A stretch of DNA of 27,967 nt, taken from contig CAZNJB010000040.1 in assembly GCA_964573255.1 (NCBI GenBank), forward strand, positions 1 to 27,967, written 5' to 3'. Below the pieces are notes generated by a model, which was not told where the DNA came from, did no database searches, and saw only the letters and a list, made by a program, of their open reading frames with translations. Source of the stretch: CAYNUJ01 sp964573255. Lineage in GTDB: Bacteria; Bacteroidota; Ignavibacteria; Ignavibacteriales; Melioribacteraceae. Positions 8,302 to 16,220 of the stretch are shown here, one piece after another (position 1 is the first letter of the stretch; each line of letters starts with the position of its first letter). Position numbers and translations under genes: made by a program.

Positions 8302-8835
8302 ATGAAAATTACACCATTAATGATAAAGCAGCAGGAGTTTCACAAAGCGCTTCGCGGTTTGGATGAAAATGAAGTCCGTACTTTTCTGAATAAAGTTGCA
8401 GAAGAGTTAGAAGAGTTGAATTTACAACTCGAAAAACTCTCAGCTAAAAATGAAGAATTGGAAAAACAAATAAGCGATTATAAGAAAATTGAGAAAAATT
8501 TACAGAATACATTATTAAGCGCTCAAGAGTCAACCAGCAAAACTGTGGAATCTGTTAAAAAACAAGCTGCTTTAATATTAAAAGAAGCAGAACTTAAAGC
8601 TAAACAAATTGTAGAAAAGGCAAAGGAAGAAGCTGAATTTATTAAAGAATCGGTAGCGAAACTTAAAGAAGAGAAAAGTTATTATTTAGCTCGACTTCAA
8701 TCAATGATCGAATCTCAGGAACGGATATTAAATTTATCACTGAATAAAAATTCTTCGGAAGGCAACGGAGCTAAAGATAAAAATTTAAGAAGTAAAGGAA
8801 TTGATTCCGATGAAATATTGGAGAAATTATTATGA
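8302..8835 (+). CDS. divIVA: DivIVA-family coiled-coil cell division / polarity protein
   Basis: A cytoplasmic scaffold that binds curved membrane and recruits division or polar partners. The N-terminal DivIVA domain is clear (TPLMIKQQEFHKALRGLDENEVRTFLNKV, residues 4-32). Aligned by eye to B. subtilis DivIVA it keeps Phe13 and Arg18, but the membrane-inserting Phe17 is Leu17 here and RGYD reads RGLD. A long coiled coil fills residues 33-150, including ALILKEAELKAKQIVEKA and a final SYYLARLQSMIESQERIL. These match the second coiled-coil domain of the Bacillus protein, so this is a full-length homologue and not just the short lipid-binding domain. The C-terminal 25 residues are polar and charged. 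The stop overlaps the next start (ATGA), so translation is coupled to the phosphorylase gene. Confidence 0.92.
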   Translation: MKITPLMIKQQEFHKALRGLDENEVRTFLNKVAEELEELNLQLEKLSAKNEELEKQISDYKKIEKNLQNTLLSAQESTSKTVESVKKQAALILKEAELKAKQIVEKAKEEAEFIKESVAKLKEEKSYYLARLQSMIESQERILNLSLNKNSSEGNGAKDKNLRSKGIDSDEILEKLL

Positions 8836-9653
8836 GTAAACTAATTGATAAGATTAACGAGACTCTCGAAGTTATTAGAAAAGTAACAGATAAGACTTAT
8901 GAAATCGGTATTATATTAGGTACAGGTCTTGGTGGATTAGCACAAGAAATTGAAATTGAGCATACTATAGATTATAGCGAATTACCACATTTTCCTTTAT
9001 CGACTGTAGAATCTCACAGCGGTAAATTAATATTCGGGAAATTAGGGTCGAAAGATGTTGTAGCAATGCAGGGAAGATTTCATTATTACGAAGGATATAC
9101 AATGCAGCAAATAACTTATCCGGTACGTGTAATGAAATTTCTCGGTGTGAAGAATTTATTAGTTTCCAATGCTTGCGGTGGTATGAATCCCCTTTATAAA
9201 AGAGGGGATATAATGTTAATTGTAGATCATATAAATCTGTTAGGTGACAATCCCCTTATTGGTCCGAATGAAGATGAACTTGGTCCACGCTTCCCTGATA
9301 TGAGCGAACCTTACAGCAATGAATTGATAAATCTTGCTGAGAAAGTTGCACTCGAGAATAATATAATTGTTCAAAAGGGAGTTTATGTAGCTGTTCCCGG
9401 ACCTAATTTAGAAACGAAAGCCGAATACAGATTTTTAAGAGCAATTGGCGCCGATGTAGTCGGTATGTCTACGGTTCCCGAAAATATTGTTGCCAATCAT
9501 ATGGGAATGAAGGTTCTTGGAATAAGCATTATTACGGATGAATGTTTCCCGGATTCTCTAAAGCCTGTAAATGTTGAAGAAATAATTGCAACGGCTGTTG
9601 AAGCCGAACCCAAAATGACAATGATAATGAAAGAAGTTGTAGAAAAGCTGTGA
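8832..9653 (+). CDS. Purine nucleoside phosphorylase (trimeric, PNP/MTAP family)
   Basis: Phosphorolyses purine nucleosides to base and (deoxy)ribose 1-phosphate in salvage. At 273 residues it has the length and all the motifs of the trimeric class: ILGTGLGGLA, the phosphate/ribose site GRFHYYEGY (Arg82, His84), SNACGGMNP, GPRFPDMS, YVAVPGPNLETKAEYR, and GMSTVPENIVA. Glu194 corresponds to human PNP Glu201. Two base-site residues differ from human PNP: Phe200 is Leu193 and Asn243 is Asp236 (ISIITDEC). Asp at this place is the state seen in methylthioadenosine phosphorylase, so 6-aminopurine acceptance is possible. It overlaps divIVA by four bases, and its own stop overlaps the next start (GTGA). 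It is not part of the equivalent Bacillus cluster. Confidence 0.94.
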   Translation: MSKLIDKINETLEVIRKVTDKTYEIGIILGTGLGGLAQEIEIEHTIDYSELPHFPLSTVESHSGKLIFGKLGSKDVVAMQGRFHYYEGYTMQQITYPVRVMKFLGVKNLLVSNACGGMNPLYKRGDIMLIVDHINLLGDNPLIGPNEDELGPRFPDMSEPYSNELINLAEKVALENNIIVQKGVYVAVPGPNLETKAEYRFLRAIGADVVGMSTVPENIVANHMGMKVLGISIITDECFPDSLKPVNVEEIIATAVEAEPKMTMIMKEVVEKL

Positions 9654-10264
9654 CAACCGTAAAGAAAATATATTACGTATTGCCTGCCTTGCTTGCAGTA
9701 ATGATGTTCAGCTCAAATTTTTTGAGTACCAACATGTTCAGCGATACTGTAATAAATTTTGCAGTTTGGTTCATTCTATCTATTTTTGCGTTCTCTTTAG
9801 GATGGATTATTACAAATACGCTCGATTGGAACTTCGGCGGCAAGGTTGTTTTTAGTGTAATAATTGTTACATCTTTTATTACAATGTTCTTTATAACGAT
9901 ATTCAACGATTATTTTAATTTAAACGGTGTTCTAACCGAAAATATTTTACTCTATGTTTTACGAAATATATTTATCGGTTTAATGGGTGTTTTCGGAATG
10001 GCCGTTTCGAAACTGATTGAACTGCAAAGAGTTGCTGAAGTTTGCAGTGCCGTGAACGAAAGAAAGGAATCGATAATAAAAATGGCTGAAGAGAAAGCCG
10101 ATCTAATTATTTCGAAAGCAAAGTTGGAAGCCGAAAAAATTACTCACGATGCCGGAAAGGAAGTAAGTGAGTTGAAAGATGTTAAATCGAAGTTGGAAAC
10201 TACTTTGAAAGAATTCATTGAGTTAGAGAAAGAATTGCTAAGAAATTATTCTGATGAAAAATAG
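9650..10264 (+). CDS. Unknown membrane protein: four helices plus cytoplasmic coiled coil
   Basis: I do not recognise a family. The 204 residues split into two parts. Four hydrophobic segments lie at about 6-22, 34-56, 64-86 and 98-122. A charged coiled coil follows from about 122 to 198, likely cytoplasmic with an even number of membrane crossings. The tail repeats a heptad-like pattern rich in K, E and A (EKADLIISKAKLEAEKITHDA) and resembles the DivIVA tail two genes upstream (ALILKEAELKAKQIVEKA). The start is a GTG overlapping the phosphorylase stop by four bases, which strongly supports translation. A short loop with VCSAVNERKE separates the last helix from the coil. Its place between divIVA and ileS in a division-linked operon suggests an envelope or division role; that is inference. 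Confidence 0.85.
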   Translation: MTTVKKIYYVLPALLAVMMFSSNFLSTNMFSDTVINFAVWFILSIFAFSLGWIITNTLDWNFGGKVVFSVIIVTSFITMFFITIFNDYFNLNGVLTENILLYVLRNIFIGLMGVFGMAVSKLIELQRVAEVCSAVNERKESIIKMAEEKADLIISKAKLEAEKITHDAGKEVSELKDVKSKLETTLKEFIELEKELLRNYSDEK

Positions 10265-10294
10265 ATTGTTAAGATAAATTAAGGTGATGATTAA

Positions 10295-13200
10295 ATGTTC
10301 AAGCAATATTCAGATAAGGTAAATTACCCGGAAATTGAAAAAGAGATTCTCCAATTTTGGAAAGAGAATAATATTTTTGAAAAAAGTGTAGAAACAAGAG
10401 ACGCTTCAAAACCTTATACCTTTTATGAAGGTCCGCCTACCGCTAACGGAAAACCGGGAATTCACCATGTAATGGCTAGAACTCTCAAAGATTTGGTTTG
10501 TAGATATAAAACAATAAAAGGGTATCAAGTACACCGCAAAGCAGGATGGGATACTCACGGTCTTCCGGTTGAAATTGAAGTGGAAAAACAATTGGGAATT
10601 AAAAGTAAAAGTGAAATTCCCGAGTTCGGTGTTGATAAATTTAATAAGGCGTGCCGGAATTCAGTATTTACATATCTCGATGTATGGGAAAAGATGACAG
10701 AACGCATGGGGTATTGGATCAATTTGGATGATGCCTATATTACATGCGATAACAATTATATTGAATCTGTATGGTGGGCTTTAAAGACTTTGTTCGATAA
10801 AGGATTGATTTTCAAAGATTATAAAGTTGTTCCTCAATGCCCGCGTTCCGAAACACCTCTTTCTTCCCATGAATTGGCGCTAGGTTATAAAGAAACAAAA
10901 GATCCGTCTGTTTATGTCTTAATGAAATTGAAAGAATCGGAATTTTCCAAGGACGGAGAAACTTACTTCTTAGTTTGGACCACAACGCCTTGGACACTGA
11001 TTTCCAATGTGGCTCTCGCAATTGGTGCTGAAATTGATTATGTGAAAATTAAAACCGAAGGCGTTTATTTGATCCTTGCTAAAGAGCGTCTAGAAGTGAT
11101 TAGAGAAGATTATGAAATTATCGATGAGTTCAAGGGAAAAGATTTAGTAGGCACGGAATACGAACAGTTATTTAATTATCTTACTGTTGATAAAAAAGGA
11201 TTTTACGTAGTAGAAGCTGATTTTGTTAGTACTGAAGACGGTTCCGGTATTGTGCATATTGCGCCCGCTTTCGGTGCTGATGACTATGAAGTTTCTAAAA
11301 AATATGATCTTCCTTTCTTGCAGCCTGTTAAAAGAAACGGAACGTTTACAGATGATGTCCCAGATTTTGCCGGTCAATTTGTCAAGGATGCGGATAAGGG
11401 GATAATACAGAAATTAAGAGAAGAAGGTAAACTTTATAAGAAGGAAACAATCACCCACTCTTATCCATTCAGTTGGCGATTCGATGATGTTCCGGTAATC
11501 TATTATGCACGCGAATCTTGGTTTATCAAAACCACTTCCATTGCCGATAAAATGATTGAATTAAATAAAACAATTAATTGGTATCCGCCGGAAGTTGGTA
11601 GCGGACGTTTCGGTAACTGGTTGGAAGATAATAAGGACTGGGCTCTTTCGCGTGACAGATTCTGGGCAACTCCATTACCAATATGGGTTAGTCCTTCGGG
11701 TAAAATGTTTGCTATCGGAAGTATTGAAGAATTGAAAGAAGGATTTGTAGAAAGAAACGGCGAAAGAATTAAAGTAGCAGATTTACCTGAAGAAGAAATC
11801 GATCTTCACAAACCATTTGTTGATGAAGTTAAATTCGAAAAGGACGGAGAAGTGTATGAAAGAACTCCCGAATTGATTGATGTTTGGTTCGATTCTGGGT
11901 CTATGCCTTTTGCTCAATTTCACTATCCGTTTGAAAATAAAGAATTATTCGAAAACAGTTTCCCGTCGGATTTTATTTGTGAAGGAATTGACCAGACACG
12001 TGGATGGTTCTACACTCTTCACGCAATCTCAACAATGTTATTCGGTAATGTTGCGTACAAAAATTTGATAGTAAATGAGTTGATACTCGATAAGAACGGA
12101 TTGAAAATGTCGAAATCAAAAGGCAATACGGTCAATCCGTTTGAGCTATTCGATAAATACGGTGCGGATGCTACCAGATGGTATTTGGTCACTGTAAGTC
12201 CGCCTTGGCGTCCGACCTTATTTGACGAGGAAGGTGTTCTTGAAGTACAAAGAAAATTCTTCGGTACATTGGTCAATACTTATTCTTTCTTTGCACTCTA
12301 TGCGAATATTGATAAATTCGATTATTCCGAAGCACCTATTCCTTATGAAAACAGACCGGAGATAGATCGTTGGATTATTTCCAAATTATACTCTACTGTT
12401 AAAGAGTATGAAACATTAATGGATAATTACGATGTTACAAAAGCTGCTCGCTTGGTGGCATCCTTTACAATAGATCAATTGAGTAACTGGTACGTACGTC
12501 GTAGCAGAAGAAGATTTTGGAAATCCGAAGTAAATGAAAATAAATTATCTGCATATCAAACATTATATGAATGTTTGAATACAATAGTAAAATTAACAGC
12601 TCCATTTGCTCCTTTTATTGCAGAAGAAATTTATAAGAATCTCAATGGAGCTACAAAATTAGAAAGTTATGAATCAGTTCATCTTGTCGATTTTCCTGAA
12701 GTTAAATATATCGATGAAGAATTAGAAGCAAAAATGGATATTGCTCAAAAGGTAGTTTACCTTACCCGTTCAATGAGAGCAAAGAATAATTTGAAAGTTC
12801 GTCAGCCACTTCAGAAAATCATGATTGCTGTGGATGGTTCGAAAAAAGAAGCTTTAGGACAGATGGAGGATGTTATACTCGAAGAAGTTAACATCAAAGA
12901 AATGGTTGTACTGGATGATGATTCGGGTATTGTTAATAAATCCGCCAAGGCGAATTTTAAAGTGCTCGGACCTCGTTACGGTAAAATGATGAAAAAACTT
13001 GCCGGTGAAATCACAAAGCTGACCAATGATGATATAAACCGACTTGAAAAAGAAGGTTCATTGAAATTGAATATTGATGGTGAAGAGATTGAATTAACAC
13101 CTGAAGATGTAATTATTCAAACCTCTGAAATTGAAGGTTGGGTAGTTGAATCGGAAGAAGGTGTTACAATTGCATTAGATACTGAATTGAGCGAAGATCT

Positions 13201-13462
13201 GATCGCCGAAGGTTATACTCGAGAATTTATTAATAGAATTCAGAATATGAGAAAAGAATATGGTTTGGATGTAATGGATAGAATTGAAATAACTTTCACA
13301 TCCGATCAAAAAGCCATAAACTACATTAATAAATTCGTAGATTATATTACGAAAGAGACTTTAGCGGAAAAATTAGAGGCTCTTGAACCGAGTGAAGGAT
13401 TTATTCAAACTTGGTCTATCGGCGAATTTGAATTTCAAATAGGAATACAGAAATCAAACTGA
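10295..13462 (+). CDS. ileS: Isoleucyl-tRNA synthetase, type 2 (IleRS2-like)
   Basis: Charges tRNA-Ile with isoleucine, with post-transfer editing of valine. The Rossmann catalytic core begins with PYTFYEGPPTANGKPGIHH; the class I HIGH signature is replaced by GIHH at residues 55-58. The second signature is canonical, KMSKS at 604-608. The CP1 editing domain is present (VWTTTPWTL near residue 230 and GSGIVHIAPAFGADDY near 315). GWDTHGLPVEIEVEK and CEGIDQTRGWFYTLH are also diagnostic for IleRS. The 1055-residue length and the absence of a C-terminal zinc-finger Cys cluster fit the eukaryote-like type 2 enzyme, the one associated with mupirocin insensitivity. AAGGTGAT eight bases before the ATG supports the start. 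No T-box leader is visible in the 30-base gap upstream. Confidence 0.97.
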   Translation: MFKQYSDKVNYPEIEKEILQFWKENNIFEKSVETRDASKPYTFYEGPPTANGKPGIHHVMARTLKDLVCRYKTIKGYQVHRKAGWDTHGLPVEIEVEKQLGIKSKSEIPEFGVDKFNKACRNSVFTYLDVWEKMTERMGYWINLDDAYITCDNNYIESVWWALKTLFDKGLIFKDYKVVPQCPRSETPLSSHELALGYKETKDPSVYVLMKLKESEFSKDGETYFLVWTTTPWTLISNVALAIGAEIDYVKIKTEGVYLILAKERLEVIREDYEIIDEFKGKDLVGTEYEQLFNYLTVDKKGFYVVEADFVSTEDGSGIVHIAPAFGADDYEVSKKYDLPFLQPVKRNGTFTDDVPDFAGQFVKDADKGIIQKLREEGKLYKKETITHSYPFSWRFDDVPVIYYARESWFIKTTSIADKMIELNKTINWYPPEVGSGRFGNWLEDNKDWALSRDRFWATPLPIWVSPSGKMFAIGSIEELKEGFVERNGERIKVADLPEEEIDLHKPFVDEVKFEKDGEVYERTPELIDVWFDSGSMPFAQFHYPFENKELFENSFPSDFICEGIDQTRGWFYTLHAISTMLFGNVAYKNLIVNELILDKNGLKMSKSKGNTVNPFELFDKYGADATRWYLVTVSPPWRPTLFDEEGVLEVQRKFFGTLVNTYSFFALYANIDKFDYSEAPIPYENRPEIDRWIISKLYSTVKEYETLMDNYDVTKAARLVASFTIDQLSNWYVRRSRRRFWKSEVNENKLSAYQTLYECLNTIVKLTAPFAPFIAEEIYKNLNGATKLESYESVHLVDFPEVKYIDEELEAKMDIAQKVVYLTRSMRAKNNLKVRQPLQKIMIAVDGSKKEALGQMEDVILEEVNIKEMVVLDDDSGIVNKSAKANFKVLGPRYGKMMKKLAGEITKLTNDDINRLEKEGSLKLNIDGEEIELTPEDVIIQTSEIEGWVVESEEGVTIALDTELSEDLIAEGYTREFINRIQNMRKEYGLDVMDRIEITFTSDQKAINYINKFVDYITKETLAEKLEALEPSEGFIQTWSIGEFEFQIGIQKSN

Positions 13463-13480
13463 TATTATTTAGGAGGATAA

Positions 13481-14065
13481 ATGGCAAAGAGAACAACTAA
13501 AAAGGATAGTGCGGAGAAAGCGGAAGCGAAAAAAACTACTTCGAAAAAAGCTTCTGCAAAAGCATCCGAAACTACTAAAAAACGGACTACCAAATCTAGA
13601 GCTGCACGTGATATAGAAGTTGTAAGTAAGCCGAAACCTAAAAAGAAAACTCCGAAAGGTTATTCTAAAAAGGAGTTAAAAGAATTTAAGGAAGTTATTA
13701 CGGCCAAAAGAGATGAGATCCTTGAAACGCTAAATAATTTAAAAGAGCAGATGATGGATACGTCCACCGGTCAATATGTAAATGAAAACTCCCCATATTC
13801 TCTTCATATGGCTGAACAAGGCACTGATGCAATGGAACGTGAAAAGCTCTATTTATGGGCACAACGCGAAAATAAATTCCTAGGCTATTTGGAAGATGCC
13901 TTGGCGCGTATTGAAGCCGGTACTTACGGTTTATGCGTTGAATGTATCGATGAACCGCAAGGACTTTGTCCTACATGCCCCCTTATTCCAAAAGAAAGAT
14001 TGCTGGCTGTTCCTCATACTCAGCATTGCCTGCAAGTAAAACAGAAAATGCAGAATAAAAAATAG
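13481..14065 (+). CDS. TraR/DksA-family protein with lysine-rich N-terminal tail
   Basis: Probable RNA-polymerase-binding regulator of the DksA type. The first 60 residues are a low-complexity Lys/Thr/Ala/Ser tail like histone H1 or HU extensions. The DksA-like part follows: a helical hairpin from about 61 to 145 with a tip segment MAEQGTDAMERE, then the finger YGLCVEC (Cys152, Cys155). Instead of the usual direct run into a C-terminal CxxC, a short insert brings GLCPTC (Cys163, Cys166). The canonical LIPKERLLAVPHTQHC then ends in a single Cys183. The four cysteines at 152/155/163/166 could make a compact zinc knuckle. AGGAGG four bases upstream gives a strong start. The B. subtilis cluster has a DksA-like gene (ylyA) in the same place between ileS and lspA. 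Confidence 0.9.
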   Translation: MAKRTTKKDSAEKAEAKKTTSKKASAKASETTKKRTTKSRAARDIEVVSKPKPKKKTPKGYSKKELKEFKEVITAKRDEILETLNNLKEQMMDTSTGQYVNENSPYSLHMAEQGTDAMEREKLYLWAQRENKFLGYLEDALARIEAGTYGLCVECIDEPQGLCPTCPLIPKERLLAVPHTQHCLQVKQKMQNKK

Positions 14066-14073
14066 GGGCAGAT

Positions 14074-14715
14074 TTGAAAGTACTTTATTTATCCGCTTTT
14101 ATGGTGGTCGTCGATCAGTTGACCAAACTTTTTGTTAAAGGATTTTCAATACCGTTTCTTGGAATTAAGATAGACGGGATGCGTTACGGACAAAGTATAA
14201 AGGTGATTGGTGATTTTTTTAAAATTACCTTTGTGGAAAATCCCGGTATGGCTTTCGGTATTGATGTGAATTCTTATATGAAACTATTTTTATCGTTGTT
14301 CTCTTTGCTAGCCACAATCGGTTTGATTTATTATTTATATAGGAATAAAGATAAAAGCCTTCCTTATCGTGTTGCTTTAGCTTTAATTATTGCCGGCGCA
14401 TTCGGTAATTTTATTGATAGAGCATTTTATGGCTTATTTTATGGATATGCTCCCTTATTTTATGGTAAGGTAGTAGATTTCTTTAGCGTAGATTTTTTTG
14501 ATTTTTCTCTTTTTGGTAAAACTTATGATCGTTGGCCGATTTTTAACGTAGCGGATTCGGCTGTAACCGTCGGTGTCTTTATGCTCGTTTTTTATTTTAA
14601 TAGAACCCCGAAAGAAGAGCTTATTGAAAATGATGAGGAATCATCTGAATCTGCACCGGATGGAGAACCATTTGATTATGGCGAAGATAATAAACGAGAA
14701 GAAAATAAAGATTGA
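14074..14715 (+). CDS. lspA: Lipoprotein signal peptidase (signal peptidase II)
   Basis: Inner-membrane aspartyl protease that cleaves prolipoprotein signal peptides after lipidation. Family motifs appear in order: VVDQLTK (12-18), FVENPGMAFGI (53-63), AGAFGNFIDR with catalytic Asp115, VVDFF, and WPIFNVADSAVTVG with catalytic Asp161. Four transmembrane segments can be drawn. Between the two catalytic motifs there is an aromatic-rich insert longer than in E. coli LspA. After the last helix, residues 180-213 form a strongly acidic, hydrophilic tail (ENDEESSES...) that is not part of the fold. The start is TTG at 14074, with AGGGG at 14064-14068 overlapping the preceding stop codon. The reading frame overlaps rluD by 38 bases, so the tail sequence also encodes the rluD start. 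Confidence 0.95.
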   Translation: MKVLYLSAFMVVVDQLTKLFVKGFSIPFLGIKIDGMRYGQSIKVIGDFFKITFVENPGMAFGIDVNSYMKLFLSLFSLLATIGLIYYLYRNKDKSLPYRVALALIIAGAFGNFIDRAFYGLFYGYAPLFYGKVVDFFSVDFFDFSLFGKTYDRWPIFNVADSAVTVGVFMLVFYFNRTPKEELIENDEESSESAPDGEPFDYGEDNKREENKD

Positions 14716-15658
14716 AATACAAGAGGGGAAGAAGAAAGAGCGGTTAGACGTTTATTTAACAAACACAATCGAAAATGCTACTCGTTCCAAAATCCAAAAG
14801 CTTATTAAAGCAGGTAATGTGCTTGTTAACGGCAATACGGTTAAAGCTAATTATATTGTAAATCCTTTAGATGTTATTGATGTAACAATTCCCATTACAC
14901 CTCGCCCCGAAGATGCCGAACCGGAAGATATTCCGCTCGATATCGTTTATGAAGATGAATATTTGTTAGTTGTAAATAAACCAGCTGGAATGGTGGTCCA
15001 TCCTGCATTGGGGAATTATACAGGGACTTTGGTTAATGCCTTACTCTATTATACTAATAATTTAAGTGATGTGAATGACGGTGGAAGACCAGGCATAGTT
15101 CACAGACTAGATAAGGATACTAGCGGTCTGTTGTTAGTAGCTAAGGATGATTGGACGCATGCTCAATTAGCAAAACAGTTTGCAGCAAGAACCACAGAAA
15201 GGGAGTATTGGGCTGTATGTTGGGGAATTCCTGATGAAAGAAGCGGTGAAATTATAACTAATATCGCAAGAAGTAAATCCGATAGAAAAAAATTTGCTGT
15301 TTCTTCTGAAGAGGGTAAACATGCACATACAACATATGAAGTTATTGAAGAATTTGAATTTGCATCCCTTTTAAAATTAAAATTAAAAACCGGAAGAACT
15401 CATCAAATAAGAGTGCATTTATCGCACATTAATCATCCGATATTTGGAGATGCAGTTTACGGAGGAAGAAAAATAGTGTATGGTATAACGCTTCCCAAAA
15501 TGAAATCCCGTGTTAATAATTTATTAGAAATAATGCAGCGCCAAGCATTGCACGCAAAAACATTGGGTTTTAATCATCCTCACAAAAATGAATTTATGAA
15601 GTTTGATTCGGATTTGCCTGAAGATATGACTTTTTTAATAGATGCTTTGAGGGAATAA
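14678..15658 (+). CDS. rluD: RluD/RluA-family 23S rRNA pseudouridine synthase
   Basis: Converts uridine to pseudouridine in RNA, in RluD typically in helix 69 of 23S rRNA. An N-terminal S4 RNA-binding domain (ERLDVYLTNTIENATRSKIQKLIKAGNVLVNG) precedes the catalytic domain, which begins IVYEDEYLLVVNKPAGMVVHP. Catalytic Asp145 sits in GIVHRLDKDTSGLLLVAK, and the GRTHQIRVHLSHINHPIFGDAVYGG motif follows. I chose the ATG at 14678, giving 326 residues (E. coli RluD is the same length), with GGAG 12 bases upstream. An open frame continues back to 14573, but those residues only mirror lspA. It is the last gene of the operon and corresponds to ylyB in Bacillus. Exact RNA target cannot be read from sequence. 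Confidence 0.93.
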   Translation: MAKIINEKKIKIEIQEGKKKERLDVYLTNTIENATRSKIQKLIKAGNVLVNGNTVKANYIVNPLDVIDVTIPITPRPEDAEPEDIPLDIVYEDEYLLVVNKPAGMVVHPALGNYTGTLVNALLYYTNNLSDVNDGGRPGIVHRLDKDTSGLLLVAKDDWTHAQLAKQFAARTTEREYWAVCWGIPDERSGEIITNIARSKSDRKKFAVSSEEGKHAHTTYEVIEEFEFASLLKLKLKTGRTHQIRVHLSHINHPIFGDAVYGGRKIVYGITLPKMKSRVNNLLEIMQRQALHAKTLGFNHPHKNEFMKFDSDLPEDMTFLIDALRE

Positions 15659-15859
15659 CCTAATCTAATTTTTATTAGGATGCTTAACAGCTTTTCAATT
15701 TTTCACTAGTAAACTCTAATAAGTTAAATTGAATTACTTAGATTGATGAATCATTTTTTTTGATGAGATCAATGGAAAGACTGTTTTATTACTTTGGGAG
15801 AGTAATTCAGAATGGAGGAGAACTTCACAGCCTAAAGTAATTTACTCAAGATTAACTTT

Positions 15860-16216
15860 TTATTTCTCTTTCTTGGTCGCTACGTACTTAATTATTTCTG
15901 CTTTTTCGAGTGTTATTAAGCCTCCACAATTAGCTTCTTCAAAAATACTTTCTACAAAAGGGATGAAATTATTTATTTTCTCCTCTTCATCTACAATCTC
16001 AATCACTAAAGGAAGGTCTTCGGAGAGTGCGAGAAATTTAGAGGTGTGAATTCGGCTGTTTCCGCCGTAACCCATTATTCCCCGGTATACCGTTGCACCT
16101 GCTAATTCATTTTCGCGGGCTTTGATTACGATTTTTTCATATACCGTTACCGAGCCTATTTTATCGTTTTCGCCCAAAAATATTCTCAATAATTTTGCAT
16201 TTCCAGTGAGTCTCAT
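15860..16216 (-). CDS. DUF190 family (PII-like) protein
   Basis: A 118-residue cytoplasmic protein of the DUF190/COG1993 family, which has a ferredoxin-like, PII-related fold. The pattern is LLRIFLGENDKIGSVTVYEKIVIKARENELAGATVYRGIMGYG, then LPLVIEIVDEEEKINNFIPFVESI and a final GGLITLEKAEIIKY. Its biochemical role is unproven; a regulatory, ligand-sensing trimer is plausible by fold. It starts four bases after the crcB stop, and the crcB TGA lies inside its ribosome-binding site (AAGGTGA), so translation of the two is coupled. DUF190 genes beside crcB are a recurrent pairing, which suggests it modulates the fluoride channel or responds to the same stress. Confidence 0.88.
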   Translation of the reverse strand: MRLTGNAKLLRIFLGENDKIGSVTVYEKIVIKARENELAGATVYRGIMGYGGNSRIHTSKFLALSEDLPLVIEIVDEEEKINNFIPFVESIFEEANCGGLITLEKAEIIKYVATKKEK

Positions 16217-16220
16217 TTTA

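Noticed and set aside
15659..15859. Possible terminators between rluD and DUF190 (CCTAAT/ATTAGG at 15659-15679; ATTACTTT/AAAGTAAT at 15788-15841)
   Set aside because: The first stem is only six A-T-rich pairs and the second has a 38-base loop; neither has a convincing T run, so I did not list them as terminators.
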